From Eumeta japonica (Eukaryota; Arthropoda; Insecta; Lepidoptera; Psychidae), in contig BGZK01001601.1 in NCBI GenBank assembly GCA_005406025.1, positions 62,001-126,000 on the forward strand: a DNA stretch of 64,000 bases. The letters run 5' to 3'. A program made the position numbers and the translations under genes. The notes under the pieces were generated by a model, which was not told the DNA's origin, did no database searches, and saw only the letters and a list, made by a program, of their open reading frames with translations. Of this stretch, positions 24,781 through 38,500 are shown piece after piece. Each line of letters begins with the position of its first letter. The stretch's first letter is position 1.

Positions 24781-26667
24781 TGCGCAAATAATATTAAAAT
24801 TTCACATTTCCTTAAATATTAGAGTATGAAATTCAGATTTGGTCTACAAGATATTTATTGAAGGCAGCTCACGAAGAAAACTTATTATTGCATTAACACA
24901 TATAACGTAAATGATAGTAAATGTATAGGAAAAAAATACTATGGACGAGCTCTAGTCGGGTCGTATAACTCTTCTAGTTGCCAAACCAGCGGATAATATT
25001 GATGACATTGAATGTGATAGTTATGAACGTTCAAAGCTCGCGTATGTTATAAGACATTGTTTTTAAATAAAATTAATTGATTTTAATTTTGAATACAGCA
25101 TACGACAAACGTGACTGTAATGACTGATTATTTAAGAAAGTGGTCCATTTATTATAATCCACAGACAAAGTTCTAAGTGCTACTCATAAGGCACCCGTTT
25201 ACCTCAACTATAAAATGTTACGTTGAAAACGTCGATTCACCTGTGGTTGGATAATTTCTAACAAAATTCGTTCAACTTTCACCGCACTCATTTGTTGATA
25301 TAATTGTTGTTACATTATTGGAGGTCAAACGGTTGTGTGAATAGGTAGAATCAAACAACATCAAGAATGACTATCTTTATTTGTCAAATTTCACCTTATG
25401 TTTAGATTATATAAATCATCTTTCAAAACTCATCTACATCTTTATTTGGTTTTTCATCATAAAATTAAACTTATTTGATACGTTTTATCCACTGAGTCTA
25501 TATAAATTATTGCAATCGTTAACTAGTAAATCATTTGAAACAAATTGAATAACGTGTTTATTTATTTTGTAATATTTTCAATTTTTACATTTTATTTACA
25601 ATATTCTTTTATAAAATCTGTATTAAAAAGTTTGCGGAATTGAAAAACATTTGAAACAAGTTAATGACTTCAATAAAATTGATTAGATAACAATAAGTAC
25701 AATATAACTGTCATTTGCCTTAAGAAATAAACAAGGGCTAATCAATTTCTCGGTCATATTCATAAAATAATATTATCTTACTATATAAAATTTACCTGTG
25801 GATTCGAAAACCCCATAATATTTCAGCTGGTATATATCAGAAGAAAATTCTTTTGTACTACCTTACGTACTAGATTCTATATATACAATTGTATTTTATT
25901 TTAATTAAACCATATAAACAAACAACATATGTAATTTACATTTATATAATTAAATTATTATTTATTACCTTCAGATGGAATGTAATATAAGACTCGTTTA
26001 TAAGGAATAGTTACACTATAAAAGTTATTATAAGTCAAAAATAAATAACACGTTGACTTTTCTAATGTTAACACAACATAATGATTATACTATTAAATTA
26101 AAGTATTTACATCAAATTTCCTGTTTATATACAAATACCTATTAAATTACGGCACGAGGTCAAAAGTGGGCTGACAAACAATACACGGAGAAAAGAGTAC
26201 AGAGAGAAAACACATTTTTACCTTAAGCACTTGTGTCAATGTGCACGGTAAATTGTAAAAGATAAAACTTAACAAGTACTTAACTAAATAAAAATATTAG
26301 CAAAATATGATGTTTTTCATATTAAGATTAAAACCTGTGATAAAATTAACTAAAAAATCTTTTACAATACATTTCAATGTACATTTCATAGCAACACCAT
26401 CGTAATCTTCAAATCAGCAATTGCAATGAAACAATTTGAAGCCTCTAGTAATCACTTCAATCAATATATTATTGCTAACTTACATATTCATTTTTTTATG
26501 AATAATTGTGTCATATTTTTTTCATCAAAATGTCGTCAGTCAGTCAGGCCACTGTTGACACCCTCACCACAGACCTTCGAGAAAGAGAGAGATCTCCTGT
26601 GAGATCCATTCAAGCTCTATGGCTAAAATATTCTTTCTCTATTCAATTAATCTAAGTTGTGCGAATT
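24781..26667. other. 3' flank and likely 3' UTR of the dpr-like gene
   Basis: Very AT-rich. The UTR end is not fixed; the nearest minus-strand AATAAA is at 25961. No other gene seen. Confidence 0.5.
25961..25966 (-). terminator. candidate polyadenylation signal for the dpr-like gene
   Basis: This is the first AATAAA on the minus strand downstream of the stop codon, about 700 bp away (TTTATT on the plus strand). In DNA this AT-rich such hexamers are common, so this is only the nearest candidate; variant signals closer to the stop cannot be excluded. Confidence 0.25.
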
Positions 26668-26798
26668 TCACCTGATTTCAATATTGCTTGTGTACATCGT
26701 GGCGAGAGTGCAGTACAACGATATCAACACGTTGACCGACAAAGCGCAGGGCGAAGCCGTGTTCGCGTTGCCGTGTTGCATGGCCGCTGGATGCTCAC
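26668..26798 (-). CDS. dpr: dpr-like gene, terminal coding exon (C-terminal tail, stop)
   Basis: 131 bp, entered in phase 1 after CTATAACAG. With the previous exon's last base it gives VINGEHPAAMQHGN, a family-typical junction, then ANTASPCALSVNV, LISLYCTLATMY and TSNIEIR before TGA (26670-26668). The segment CALSVNVLISLYCTLATMY is moderately hydrophobic, 42 residues from exon start to stop, and fits a short GPI-attachment tail or weak membrane anchor. The last codons read ATC AGG TGA AAT; AG|GTGAAA inside them resembles a splice donor, so an isoform that skips the stop is possible. A plus-strand ORF over this exon is only its shadow. Confidence 0.88.
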
Positions 26799-29700
26799 CT
26801 GTTATAGAAATGTACGAAAAATCAAATTTTATTTTTTTGGTGTTGTTCTTAAGAATCGTCTTTTATATGGAGATCAACGCTGTACGCAAATTAAATCGGG
26901 AGTAAAATCGAGCGTTAACGAAAAGTGAACTCATTGTTATGTTGCCCCTCTACGCAACGTATTCCGCATCTTATTTTTTTTTGATCTGAATACGTGTATT
27001 TTTAATATTTTGCTGTTTGAAAGATATGTGACAAAACGCGTTGAATATGTCCTCAGTGAAACGTCAAAATGCTGTTGGATGTGCGGGTATTTTTAATTCG
27101 TATTTTTTCCTTATTATATGTAAAGAATTATTTATATAAGGAATTATCAATTATTAATTTATTTACATAGGATTGATTATTCGGTCAATCTAAAGTGCGA
27201 AATTTTATGCAAAGACAGTAATTACAGCGTTTCTGCATTAGGCCACACTGCGAAATAAAAATCGCGCGGAAATATATCTGCATCACAAGGCGATTCAATT
27301 TGTATCAAACCACAGACTTTTACAAATATTTGACCGCCAGTGAGGATACTTCAAAAAGGTTCAATGTATTACAGAATCGCGACAAAAAAAAATCGCGCAG
27401 CGAAAAACTGCGGTGCGGATAGGGCCTTAGCGGTCGACGCCGGGAGCATCGGCAAGCGCACGCGCATGCCGCGGTCATCGCGACGCTAATCGCCGTTTCG
27501 GCCGGCGGACGCGCGACGCGAGGCTGTATCTCGGAGGCTGGTGCGCTGCGCGGAGCATGTTGTGGCGAGACGATGATACGTGTTGTCTTACGAAGATAGT
27601 GCTGTGTACGATTAAATATCTCTTTTCGGAGCTGCTTCTGATTTCGAATGAAAGTGCGATTATTTCTTTTCAGAATCGCTTTTCGTAGCTTTGAACACAC
27701 GTTATAGGTACGCCACAAAGAAGTTTTACTTTTAACAAAGGCGAGTTAGGCTTTCGATATGGGATGGTGTTATTGTGAAGTTGAAGTTATGTGACACATT
27801 TTATGAAAACAATATAAGAAGATAAACTAAAAGTATACACAGCATTATAAGAGATACGTTTATTTTTCTTTCTCTTGCTGTTTATATTCCGAGTAAAAAA
27901 GTTCTTAAGAAGTAAACTATTGTCGCTCGTTGAAACTGACTCGATCAGTTTTGTATGTATTTTATTGCCATTATTATATTTGTCACATATTATACATATT
28001 TCTATATATAATTTCAAATTATTATAAACTTAAATCAAATGAAAATTAAAGGAAATCAATATTTTTTAACTCCCGCTATGAAAATTAAATAATTTTTTAA
28101 AATTGGGAAATTACTGTTTTCAGTCCGATTTTCGAATATCGAGTTTTCCTCAGGTACTGACGTTTTAAGAAGCTAAGAATCCATTGTGAGCATTATCCGA
28201 AAGATGTCTTTACGTGTGCTATTGTGTGTTCGTATATGCGTGTGCGTGTATATGCGTGTATGCGTGAGTGTTGAAATAATTTTAAAATGTGTTCTTTTAG
28301 GATATTTCTTAAATTACCCTAGTGATGAATTCTAAAATGTAACTAGATCGTGTGCTTGGAAAGCAATATTGTATGTTGCAAATTGCACGAAAATTGGTTG
28401 GTTCGTTCGAGGGACATCGTTAATGTAAAATTCTCAAAAGGAATTTTCTTAAAATAACTTTTAAAGTTCTCGTTGAATTGATTTTTGAAATCAATCAACA
28501 TTCTTTGTATAAAAAAACTGCGTAGAATGTCGCAAAGCAATTTGAAATCCTATAAGGCATTTGATAGAGATCGTTGATTAAAAATTAAAAAAAAATAGCA
28601 TTTTATTTAAATAAATCTCGATGTTTGAACTTTAAGAGCTGAGATATTAAAACTATATTTTTGAGCTTGGAGAGCTTTAAAATTTAAAAAAATCGGTCTT
28701 TTGAACGTAAATTCGATAATTTATTGCTAGGTACATTTAAAAAACTTAGAACTCCAAAGTAGCAAAAAGTTTCAGGAATGACCTATAAGGTTAACTGTTT
28801 TTCAAATTTTTAAGATTGAAAAGCTTGAAAATAAATTTTTGAGTGTTAGCACAACTATACTTTTGAACTAGAGGATCTCAAAAATACATCGATAAATATT
28901 TTAGTGAGACATTGTAAGCTTTGCTTGCAGCACGATTTCTGTTTAAACATTTTTTTAACTTCCCGCTAAGAAAATTGAAAATTTTCTAAAATTTTCGGGA
29001 AGTTATTGGCTTCACCCCAATTTGCAAAAATCGACTTCTCATCAGATTTCGACGTTCTGAGGGTCTAGGAAGCTTCCCTAATAATCCCTGAGATGATGTC
29101 CGTATGTCTGTGTGGATGTGTGTGTGTGTGTGTGTGCTAAACTGGACCAAATCGAGTCCAATAAACGGCGTTCCAAAGAGTTTTATCAAACTTAGATTTT
29201 CTGAAATTTAGGGTCGATTTGGACCGGTAGATTTTGGGAAACTTTCAAAAAACTAAGAAAATTTTTTTTTTAAAAAGTGTTTTTTTCAAAATAACTTTAA
29301 AATGGCTTGACCGATCAATTGCAAAATCTAATCAGTTTTCACCTATTAAAAACACGTCGATTGCTGCAAACCGGGTCCAAGTCGGTTGATTGGTTTGTGA
29401 GAAATCGTTGTCGAAAGAAATCAAAAAAAAACAGTTTTTTTGGAATAACTACGAAACGGCTTTACCGATCGATTTCAAATTCTAACCAGCTCTTGACCCT
29501 GTAAAAACACGTCGATTGCCGCAAACCGGGTGAAAATCAGTTGATTAATTTGCGAGAAATCGTTGTCGAAAGAAATCGAAACAAACCGTTTTTTTGAAAT
29601 AACTACGAAACGGATAAAATTAGCGGGAAGTTGCAGAGTTGGCCTTTAGGGTCAAATTTTTTTGTATTAAATTCTCATGTAAAAGAATAAAATACTACAA

Positions 29701-32700
29701 CTGTAAAAAAGAATAAAAAAAATAATGAAAATCCTTTGCGAAGTTGTTTTCTGACAATGGTTGCCCTCGTTTTTGAGAAATAGCGCCAAATATTGATATA
29801 TTGTTTACAACAATAACAAATCTGTTATTGTTATAAACAAAAGTACTGTATAAGAAACCTAATGAATGCCGACCTCGATAATGTAACACAAAATAAATAG
29901 AGAATTTTGAATCCAAATAGATCAAAAGAATACTTATTACTTTTTTTCAAAGATCTAGCTCTCTAGGGCACGCAAGGTATAGAAAATGTATAACGCATAA
30001 AACATCAATAGTTTGAGACATGGCTTTTTTAAAATAAAATTTGCGACAATTAAAAGCATTTCTATTTTATACTCAATTCATATTCGGTTTAGACTTATCA
30101 AAAATAAATATATTTCTTAATTTCTTGATAAAGTTATTCTACTATTTAACTGTGATTTCAAGTTAGCTAATTACTAGAATGTGAACATCTAAAGATAAAA
30201 GTTATTCCCGCATCTGAGTCTGTAAGTATTTATTTTAACTTAAACTGATTATTGAGTAAACAAATATTTATAAATACTGGTAGCAAAAGAACATATTTTT
30301 TTAATGCGCAGCAGCAGTTGCGTCTCCGCATTTTGAAAAATCTATCTATTCGAACAATCAAGCATCGATCTCAACTCCAATTCGACCTCAACTTCAATTT
30401 GGACACAATTCGGCAGTCCGATTACGCTAACACATTACAGAAGTCAACTCATTCTGTACTCGATTCGAAGACGATATGTATAAAACGCGTATTGCGTTAT
30501 CACGGTAAATTGTCACGAACTGACAGCGATATCAACGTTTTATTTTTGTTGGCGATTTTGTCCCATTTGCATCGTTCGCAAATAAGCTGGCCGACATTAA
30601 TAAGCCGCAAAATATATGTACGCAAATTAATCGAGTTCATTTCATACATTCGACAGATAGCTAGTGTTGCGTGACGCTTTCACACGACTGCGGAATGATG
30701 CATCTACTTCGCTCCAATCGTACATCGTGACAAGAGAAAGCCTTTCGGAACTGATTCGAATTCGAGTTGGCACCGTTTAGGTTAGTATAGTTGACTGCCC
30801 GTGCTCGTCCCTCGGACAATCTCACCGTTTATGACGTGCACGTTGACCGACGCCGGCTCGGCCATGGTGGGCACGCAGCTGTAGTTGCCGCTGTCCATCG
30901 GCAGGAGCGGTGAGATGGTGAGCTTGGACGTCAGTTGTTCCGTCCATTCCGTCTTCAATTTCAGCCGTGGTTCTTCGGTTAATTCATTGTCTTCTAATTC
31001 TTTATATTCTATTATTGTTGATCCTGTGAAGATAAGATGCCATTTTAAAAGTTTTTTTTTTTATAATATTTTCGAGAAGCGAACGAATTTGCGAGTCACT
31101 AGGGAGTCGGAGCCAGCACTGTCCATAAACGCTTTCAACCCGAGATAAGTCATCAGTCATCAGTGCGTTGCCGATCTCTTGGGTAAGAATAAGATAATTG
31201 ATAGAGGGAGGATTGATGGAGGGGAAAGTGGGCCATGGAAACCCTCATTCAGTGGACGAGACGGAACAGTGGAAGCTGTTACTTCACGTTTGTATTTTAT
31301 GAGACAGTGGTGTCTCATCAGTCGAACTGGCCTATTTTCATCCTATAGCCAATTTAATAATTGTTTATGCATTTGTGATTCGCATATAAATTTTACAATG
31401 AGCATTTGCATACTTACGGTCTATTGCAACTGGTGAGTGCGTAATCGAAGGTTTTAGGATTTTCTCAAAGAGTGGGTAAATATAGAAAATGAATACAATG
31501 AAACTCTATTATGGTCTCCAGATTTTCAATTATAGTTAATCATATTCAATTGGAAGTAATGGATATATTATATGTTGTATAAGATTAAGCTTAGAAAAGA
31601 TCTATCGAGAAATGTCAGTCCAGTCGCTTATTAAATATTTTCAGGGGAGATAGTCGAATCGACGTCAAAAGATAAACAAAACCCGCTACTGAAATTATTC
31701 ATCATAATCATTATTTCAGTATGAAAAGGCAAATAATAAAAATGATCAAATGACTGAAAACCTACATACACTGCAATACTTAGAGCATGCACTTTGACAC
31801 ATTAAATTTTATGTTGCCCATTACATATAATAATTTTAGATATTTCTTTATATTAATATATAAACCTATTAAATTTTCAGAATTTTATGTAAAACATTAA
31901 TATTAACAATGCATGGAAAATACTAATTGTTCAGTTTGCGTAGAAGTAAGATTTATTTGCTAAGAGTAAAACTGTGTTATTCGCCATTGCATTAGTAGAA
32001 TTTAATTTGTAGCTATTTTGTAATGCTAGATTCGTGTGAAACTACTGATTGGAACCATACATCGCTTCTCCAAAGACCAAATATTCCATATTTAACGTTT
32101 ATTATCTGTAAATGAATTTTATGAAACTACTTAGAAAAAAAACGGTCAGAATCAGCTAAAGAAATCTCTGATTAAAGAAACGAAGAAAACGAATCATGTA
32201 CTCTTGATCACAGTAGATCGTAGATAATAAGCGCGCTCATAATACAATCGGAAAATATTCCGTTATCATAAAGTTATTTTAGAAAATACTCTTTTTTTCT
32301 AACATAAAAAATGCAATTTTTTAATCTAGACAGTTCCTTTCACCGGATAGAAAATCAGAAATCTGCTATATATCGTTGCTTCCATAGTTGTATGAGAATT
32401 TTCTTCTATAACTCACCCTTGTACCAGAATATGGTGCCCAGGTCGTGCGGGCCCTGGCTGAGGACGCACGTCAGCGACAGCGAGCTGCCGGTCTTCACGT
32501 AGAGATCCGCCGGGCCCAATATGTGAGCCTTGGCTTCTGTGATGTAAAAGTTATGATTTTATTTTGTTAGTTTTGAAAACGTCCTAGGTAACGTCAAACG
32601 TTTCGCATGAAATCTGTCTTTGTCATTTGAAAATATTGCACCTTGGCAACCGAATTTAGCTCGGCGTCTGTCCCGAAGAAAAAATAACAATCGTTTATTT

Positions 32701-35434
32701 CCTACAATAAATATTTAGACACATAATATAATATATGCAAAAATATTTTTTTTACGTATCGTCATATCTAGTTAAGTCATGTAGTGCCATTTGTTGTTGA
32801 AAACTAATAATGTAGCTGCAAGTAAATTATTTTAAATTGAAACGGTGCTATTTATAAAGTAACATTTAGATTTCTTTTTTGCCTTATTTTTTAGAGAAGA
32901 TTCCTTCATAGATGATTAAAAAAAAAACTATTAAAATACAAACGTATATCGTTAGGACCGTTACTGATATACATATATTGGTTTTTATATATTTAATGAT
33001 AGATTTAGTCCTCTAGTCTCAAATTAGGGAAAAAAGTGTACTGGTAACATAAATTTGATTTTTTAATTGGAATAAATTTAGAACGAGTAGGTTTATCGAA
33101 AAACAAAAATTTTAACAAAAAAATAGACTTCAAAACAAAAAATAATGCTAGGTATAGTGTAGTGTTTCCTTGACTGACACCGACTCCAAAAATAACAATA
33201 ATTATAACTGTATTAAATTATCGTAATAATTTGGTTGATTTTTAAGTAGTCTAATATTTTTCATTTCATTTTACTGACGAGACCTCTAAAAAAATATTTT
33301 ATTCAATGTTTGTTGTTCATAGGTATATATTAAGTTAAATTTGAAGTGGATAGGTAGGTCTTGCGTTGTGAACACGTAGATCACACCTACATATTGTTGA
33401 GTAGAAAAAGTGAGTTGATTATTAAGTTGTAGAAGAATACGCAATTTTTTTTTACTTTTTAGTGCATATTAATTTGTTTTTGAATAGTTTTTGTTTAGAA
33501 GTCAGAGTATTTGTTAAAATTTTTGTTTAAGTTTTGAGTTCTAGTCAATATGAAGTGCACTACATAATTTGTCTGAATATGGGAGACCTACTAAACATGC
33601 TGCTCATAGATCGCACCCTTACTGTAAGCTGTTAAGGAATTCCATTAATGCCATCGTCAGAACTGGACCCAATTGAAATAGGGCGACAACGGAAGCACCA
33701 GTTTTAAAATAAAAAAAAGTAATCAAAATCGGTTCATCCAGTCGAAAGTTCTGAGGTAACAAATATTAAAAAAATTAGTCGAATTGAGAACCTCCTCTTT
33801 TTTTTAAGGTCGGTTAAAAATGATTACAGACATTGAGCGTTTAATATCCTAGAATAATATGTTTAGGTCATTCAAATCCACCTATTGTTTTATAAGCTAT
33901 AAAATTGTTCCCGCGTTACTTATATGTAAAATAGAAACTCGCGATGTGCAACATCTGAATATTATTATCAAAAAAATTCGGATTTTACAGGCATCTTTTC
34001 TCAACTTCCGAACCTATTGCAGAGGGGATTATGAAAGCAAAAAAATCGATACGTTAAATTAACTAATTGCGTGACACACTTGTCAAATTGTCCTTAGAGT
34101 AGTTCATCGCAATCAACAAATAATAATAATCATTAAGTAAGTGTAATAGTAATCATTAAGTAAATTTTATAATGATAAGAAACTGGAACGACAGACGAAC
34201 AATGTCTATTACATCAAATCTCATCAGATCACACAAATACTGGTTGAGGCCCTGGATCTCCTCAAACTTGACACGGCTTTAAAGGCAGCAGTTGAGATAA
34301 AACGGTTCAATAAAGAACGCGCCCTATCATCCTGACCGCGGGGTTATCTAGTAACAAGCCTTATTATTTATTAATTTTTGCTGAAATTACTGAAAGTCGA
34401 CCACCGGCGACGTCGGGCAGCCTTAATGGAAGAGCTCGCCAAATTTATCTCGTGCGTCGACGGCGCACCGAAAGGACGTTATTTTATCATCCCTTAAATT
34501 ATCCGGAGCGTGATCAACGAGGTGTTGTAAAATCGTGTACCGATTTATTGTTGCTTCGATGCGGTGCCGGATATAGAAGGGTTGAGACGTCGTTTTGTCG
34601 TGACACGTCCGTCGGAAAATAGCGATAGTCCGATTTGAGTGGTTATCTGTGGTTAGAATCCTTTGTTCTAGATTCAGGGCCTCTGAAATGAAAGTCCGTG
34701 TCGCGAATGAAAACTCCCTCCGAAATCGGCCATTTCTATGGCTGATTTCAGAAGGGCCGTATTGCAAAAAGCTGACGCTATTTTATCATAAGTTGCAGCC
34801 ACGCATAAAGAGGACCAAATGCAGTGAGTAATAATGAAACGCCTTTGTAGTTGTTGAGAAGGGCTTGTAACTTCTTACGGCGAAGTAGAAGCGGATAGTG
34901 TCCGCAATTGTTGGAACGAAGTTCCTTACGGCGGGCTTGGAGGAGATAGGGATTTTGCTGCGCGACCGAACTGAAAAAAATGTGATAGTAAAACCGTAAG
35001 AAAAAGTCCGTGGAATAAAACCGTTAAATGAGACGTGCGCAAGCGCGACAGTCGTATACACAAGCGAGTAGTGTATAATACCTTTCTCTTTCTCCCTCTT
35101 TCTTTTCGTTCTCTCATCCCTTCTCTCTCTATTACCACTACACCCCGCCAATGCATAGTATATACTCATGAATTCATGGACAAGCACGTGGCTAATATTC
35201 ACATTATAGATACATTTTACTCGTGAGTAGTCACGTTTATTTTAAAAATATAAAATATTTTACATTGGTTAATATTGTGTGTACATACTAAAATCTTTGT
35301 AAGGTTTTCTAGGTTATTTAGGTTATCTTTCTTGCTGTTTTGAGGGTCATACGGAAAATTTGAGAAAAAAACTACGAAACTTCATAGAGATTATATATAT
35401 ATATATACTCTCTATGAAGTTTCAGTAAATTCAT

Positions 35435-35515
<81 letters not shown>

Positions 35516-38500
35516 AATATTACCTTTTAAAAGTTAATTCTGTCCTAAATATATATATATATATGTTATTAGTATTAATAATTCTATTTATATTTTATCA
35601 TTTTTGCAAATTGTGTCGATTCTACATTAGCCGAAGGAACTTCGTTCCTACCTGGTGTCCCACGACACCACATTTTATATTTTAGCAGTATTGTGTTTCT
35701 TTCTTCATTTAAAAGAATTAATGGAAGGAATGAATCGGCGGCGACTCATTTCGGCTCTTGTCCTAAATCTGAAAAGTTGCATGTGGTATTCCATAAAATA
35801 ATCTATATTTTTACAAAATTTTTATGTGATATTTTCACCCGTTTTGGCTTTTAACGAGGACAAACAAATAAACCGACACTTTGTCGGCATTATATTATAA
35901 CTTATCATTTGTGTAACGATGATATTGTATAACTTTGATTTGAAAATTTTCAATTTGTTTCTTGATTAAATTCACTCCATTTTGCTTAAATCGGTCCTTA
36001 ATGCAACTGTATTGTTGCATGTTCTTAATACAACAAATATAATAATTGCATGATCGCAGATTTTAATAAAGCAGTAGATATGTATAAATCATTGTAGCAA
36101 TATTTATTTATGTTGCATTTGTTTAATAAATAGGTTAGGCCATTAACTTTTGATAACGGTTAATAACAAATATTTTATCGTGGAAAACTCAGTTCCTCGA
36201 TCAAATTTAGAAACATAATAATTATTGGTGATTATAGCTTCAAAATCTTGTTTCTCGGTAATGTAATAAATTGTTGGAAATACCCTCTATTCTGATTTGG
36301 TTTCAGAGGTACGTAATGGATATCTCGAATTCAGAGAAGCAATTTCTCATAATTGTAGGTTCTTGGGAAATATTCTTAATTAACGCAGAAACGCTAATAC
36401 ATTTCTTAATTTAATATTACTCTATATTTAATTTATAATTTTATATATATTTTACACTAAAACAAAAATTTGGTGGCTGAAAAAGTTTACAGCGTTGCTA
36501 CAGGGATTTAAAAAAAAATATATTTAATTAAAGGCATATTTTTAGAAGGAAACAATGACCCTTTCATTCGATTATTTATCGCTATTTTTATCTACTGATT
36601 ATTGTCGTATTTCGAGAAATTTTTGAGAGTTCTGAACAAAATTTTGACCTAAATCGCTCAGGCAGTTTTCTTTTTTCTTTGATTTTCTTTTAAAATTAAT
36701 TCATTTAGAAAATCTCGCGAAACATACTGATCTGTGAGTGTTACGTCGGAACTGAGTAATGGTAACTCAATTGCTAAGTAGGGTTTCCTTTGAAACTGGT
36801 CATTCCGAATTAGAGCCCGGTGTTTAGAATTTCGAATAAAAATAGACGATAAAATTTTGAAAAAAAATACATAGACTTAGCTTTTGCATTTAAAAAGTCT
36901 TTACGAATATTGCTGTTTGAAATATATAATATTTAAAGTCGCCGCCCGCTCTCGCTCAATCTCGATTGAAGGGCAACGTCAATGTTTATTGTGTTACATT
37001 TGGATTTGCACATGTTAATTATAATGACATTTTTAGAATATTCCTATGTATAAAAACGAAAAAAACTGCTCGTCTTAATGGCGCTTTAATAAAATAATTA
37101 ATTTAATATTAGACCGCATTGCTTTATATTTAGTATTTGTTTTTAATACTCGTGTTGGATGGTGGCGGGTTTCCGAATCTAATGAAGCAAAGTTAAGTAA
37201 TATCAATATTTAATACTGGTAGTTATATCTGACCCTTCGAACTTAAGACGGATATTAATACTATCTATACTAATTAAAATTTTTGGAAAATTGATCTTAA
37301 GTCAAATATAGCGGCATTTTCATAATAAGAATTTGATGAACGTTAAACAGTTTGGGCTTACAAATAGCCGCTTAATAACCAAAGCCGGTGTTGAGCTGTT
37401 TCAGCAGATTTTTGGTGCCTGGAAGAAGTCACGGGACGTAATTAATGTCTTCTGTGATTTATCTAAGGCATTTGATTGCGTTTATCATATTACATTTATC
37501 AGAAAAAACACGACACAACGGTGTCACAGGTCAATCACTTGAACTTCTTGACTCGTATTTGAGTGGCAGAGTGTCGATATTAGTGATGAGAGGTAGTCAG
37601 AATGTGCAGTCAATATTGGTGTGCTACAGGGTTCATCTCTTGGGCCATCTCTATTTCTAGTTTATATTAATGATTTATACACCTTGTAAAAGACAAGGAT
37701 GCGATTGTATTGTTTTATGATGACACTACCTTACTTTTTAATATTATCACCAAGAAAACAGCCAGATTTTGATGAAGTAAACAGTACGATATCAGAAATA
37801 GTCGAAGAATTTAATTACTAATAATATTATGTTCAATGACGAGAAAAAGAAATTCGTTAAATTTTCTTTGCATAGTACTAAATGGGTCAACGCAAACGTA
37901 GTATTCAAGGACGAGATACTGGATATTGTGGATACAACCCAATTTCTTAGCCTCACCTTATATGCTAAGTTACAGTGGAATTGTAATGTAACGAAATTGG
38001 CGAAAAAACTTAGTTCTGCAGTGCAAATAATTCAGCGGCTTACAAATAAAAGCCAGATTAATTTATTTTAGTTTTTTCATGGTCCTATGGCATGGAAGTT
38101 TATTAAGGGATCATGCGGCTGATATAAACACAATCTTTAAGCTGCAGAAGCGGGCTATTCGTGCCATTTACAACTTGAAACCAACAGCATCTCTCTGAGA
38201 AAAAATTAAAGAAATCAATATTTTAACTGTCCCATCACAATATATATTATGTATTTTGATGGGACATGGGGATGGGTTGAAATAATGATCTTGAAAATTG
38301 GGTTTCGTATAATATACGATCTATAGGATATTATAGGATAATTTAGGATCTATACGATAATATACATCTCAAGAAAAATATAAAATCATCTCAAAAATTG
38401 AGCGACATTCATAATATTGCCATTAGACATAAGAATGATCTTACTATTCATTAAACCAGACTCAGCAAACTTGACATATTATTTAAGCGGCAATGTGTGT

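Larger units (their letters stand above)
26799..30825 (-). other. dpr-like intron 5 of those visible
   Basis: 4027 bp, phase 1, donor GTGAGA, acceptor CTATAACAG. Mostly repeat-derived: a small TIR element and GC-rich repeat (27238-27615), a partial and a full copy of the CCCGCTAA-ended element (28066-28270, 28957-29632) and a short hairpin (29801-29840). A plus-strand ORF at 30252-30674 (140 codons) has no recognisable domain and is probably chance. Confidence 0.85.

Noticed and set aside
26657..26928. Plus-strand ORFs over the terminal dpr-like exon
   Set aside because: They are shadows of a minus-strand exon with a correct acceptor, phase and family motif.
27320..27718. 132-codon minus-strand ORF as a gene
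   Set aside because: Product is Ala/Cys/Arg-rich low complexity, generated by a GC-rich dispersed repeat that also occurs at 21290.
30252..30674. 140-codon plus-strand ORF as a gene
   Set aside because: No domain, signal or codon pattern recognised; lies in an intron of the dpr-like gene.
34786..35202. 138-codon minus-strand ORF as a gene
   Set aside because: It crosses a pyrimidine tract, has no domain and conflicts with equally long frames on the other strand.
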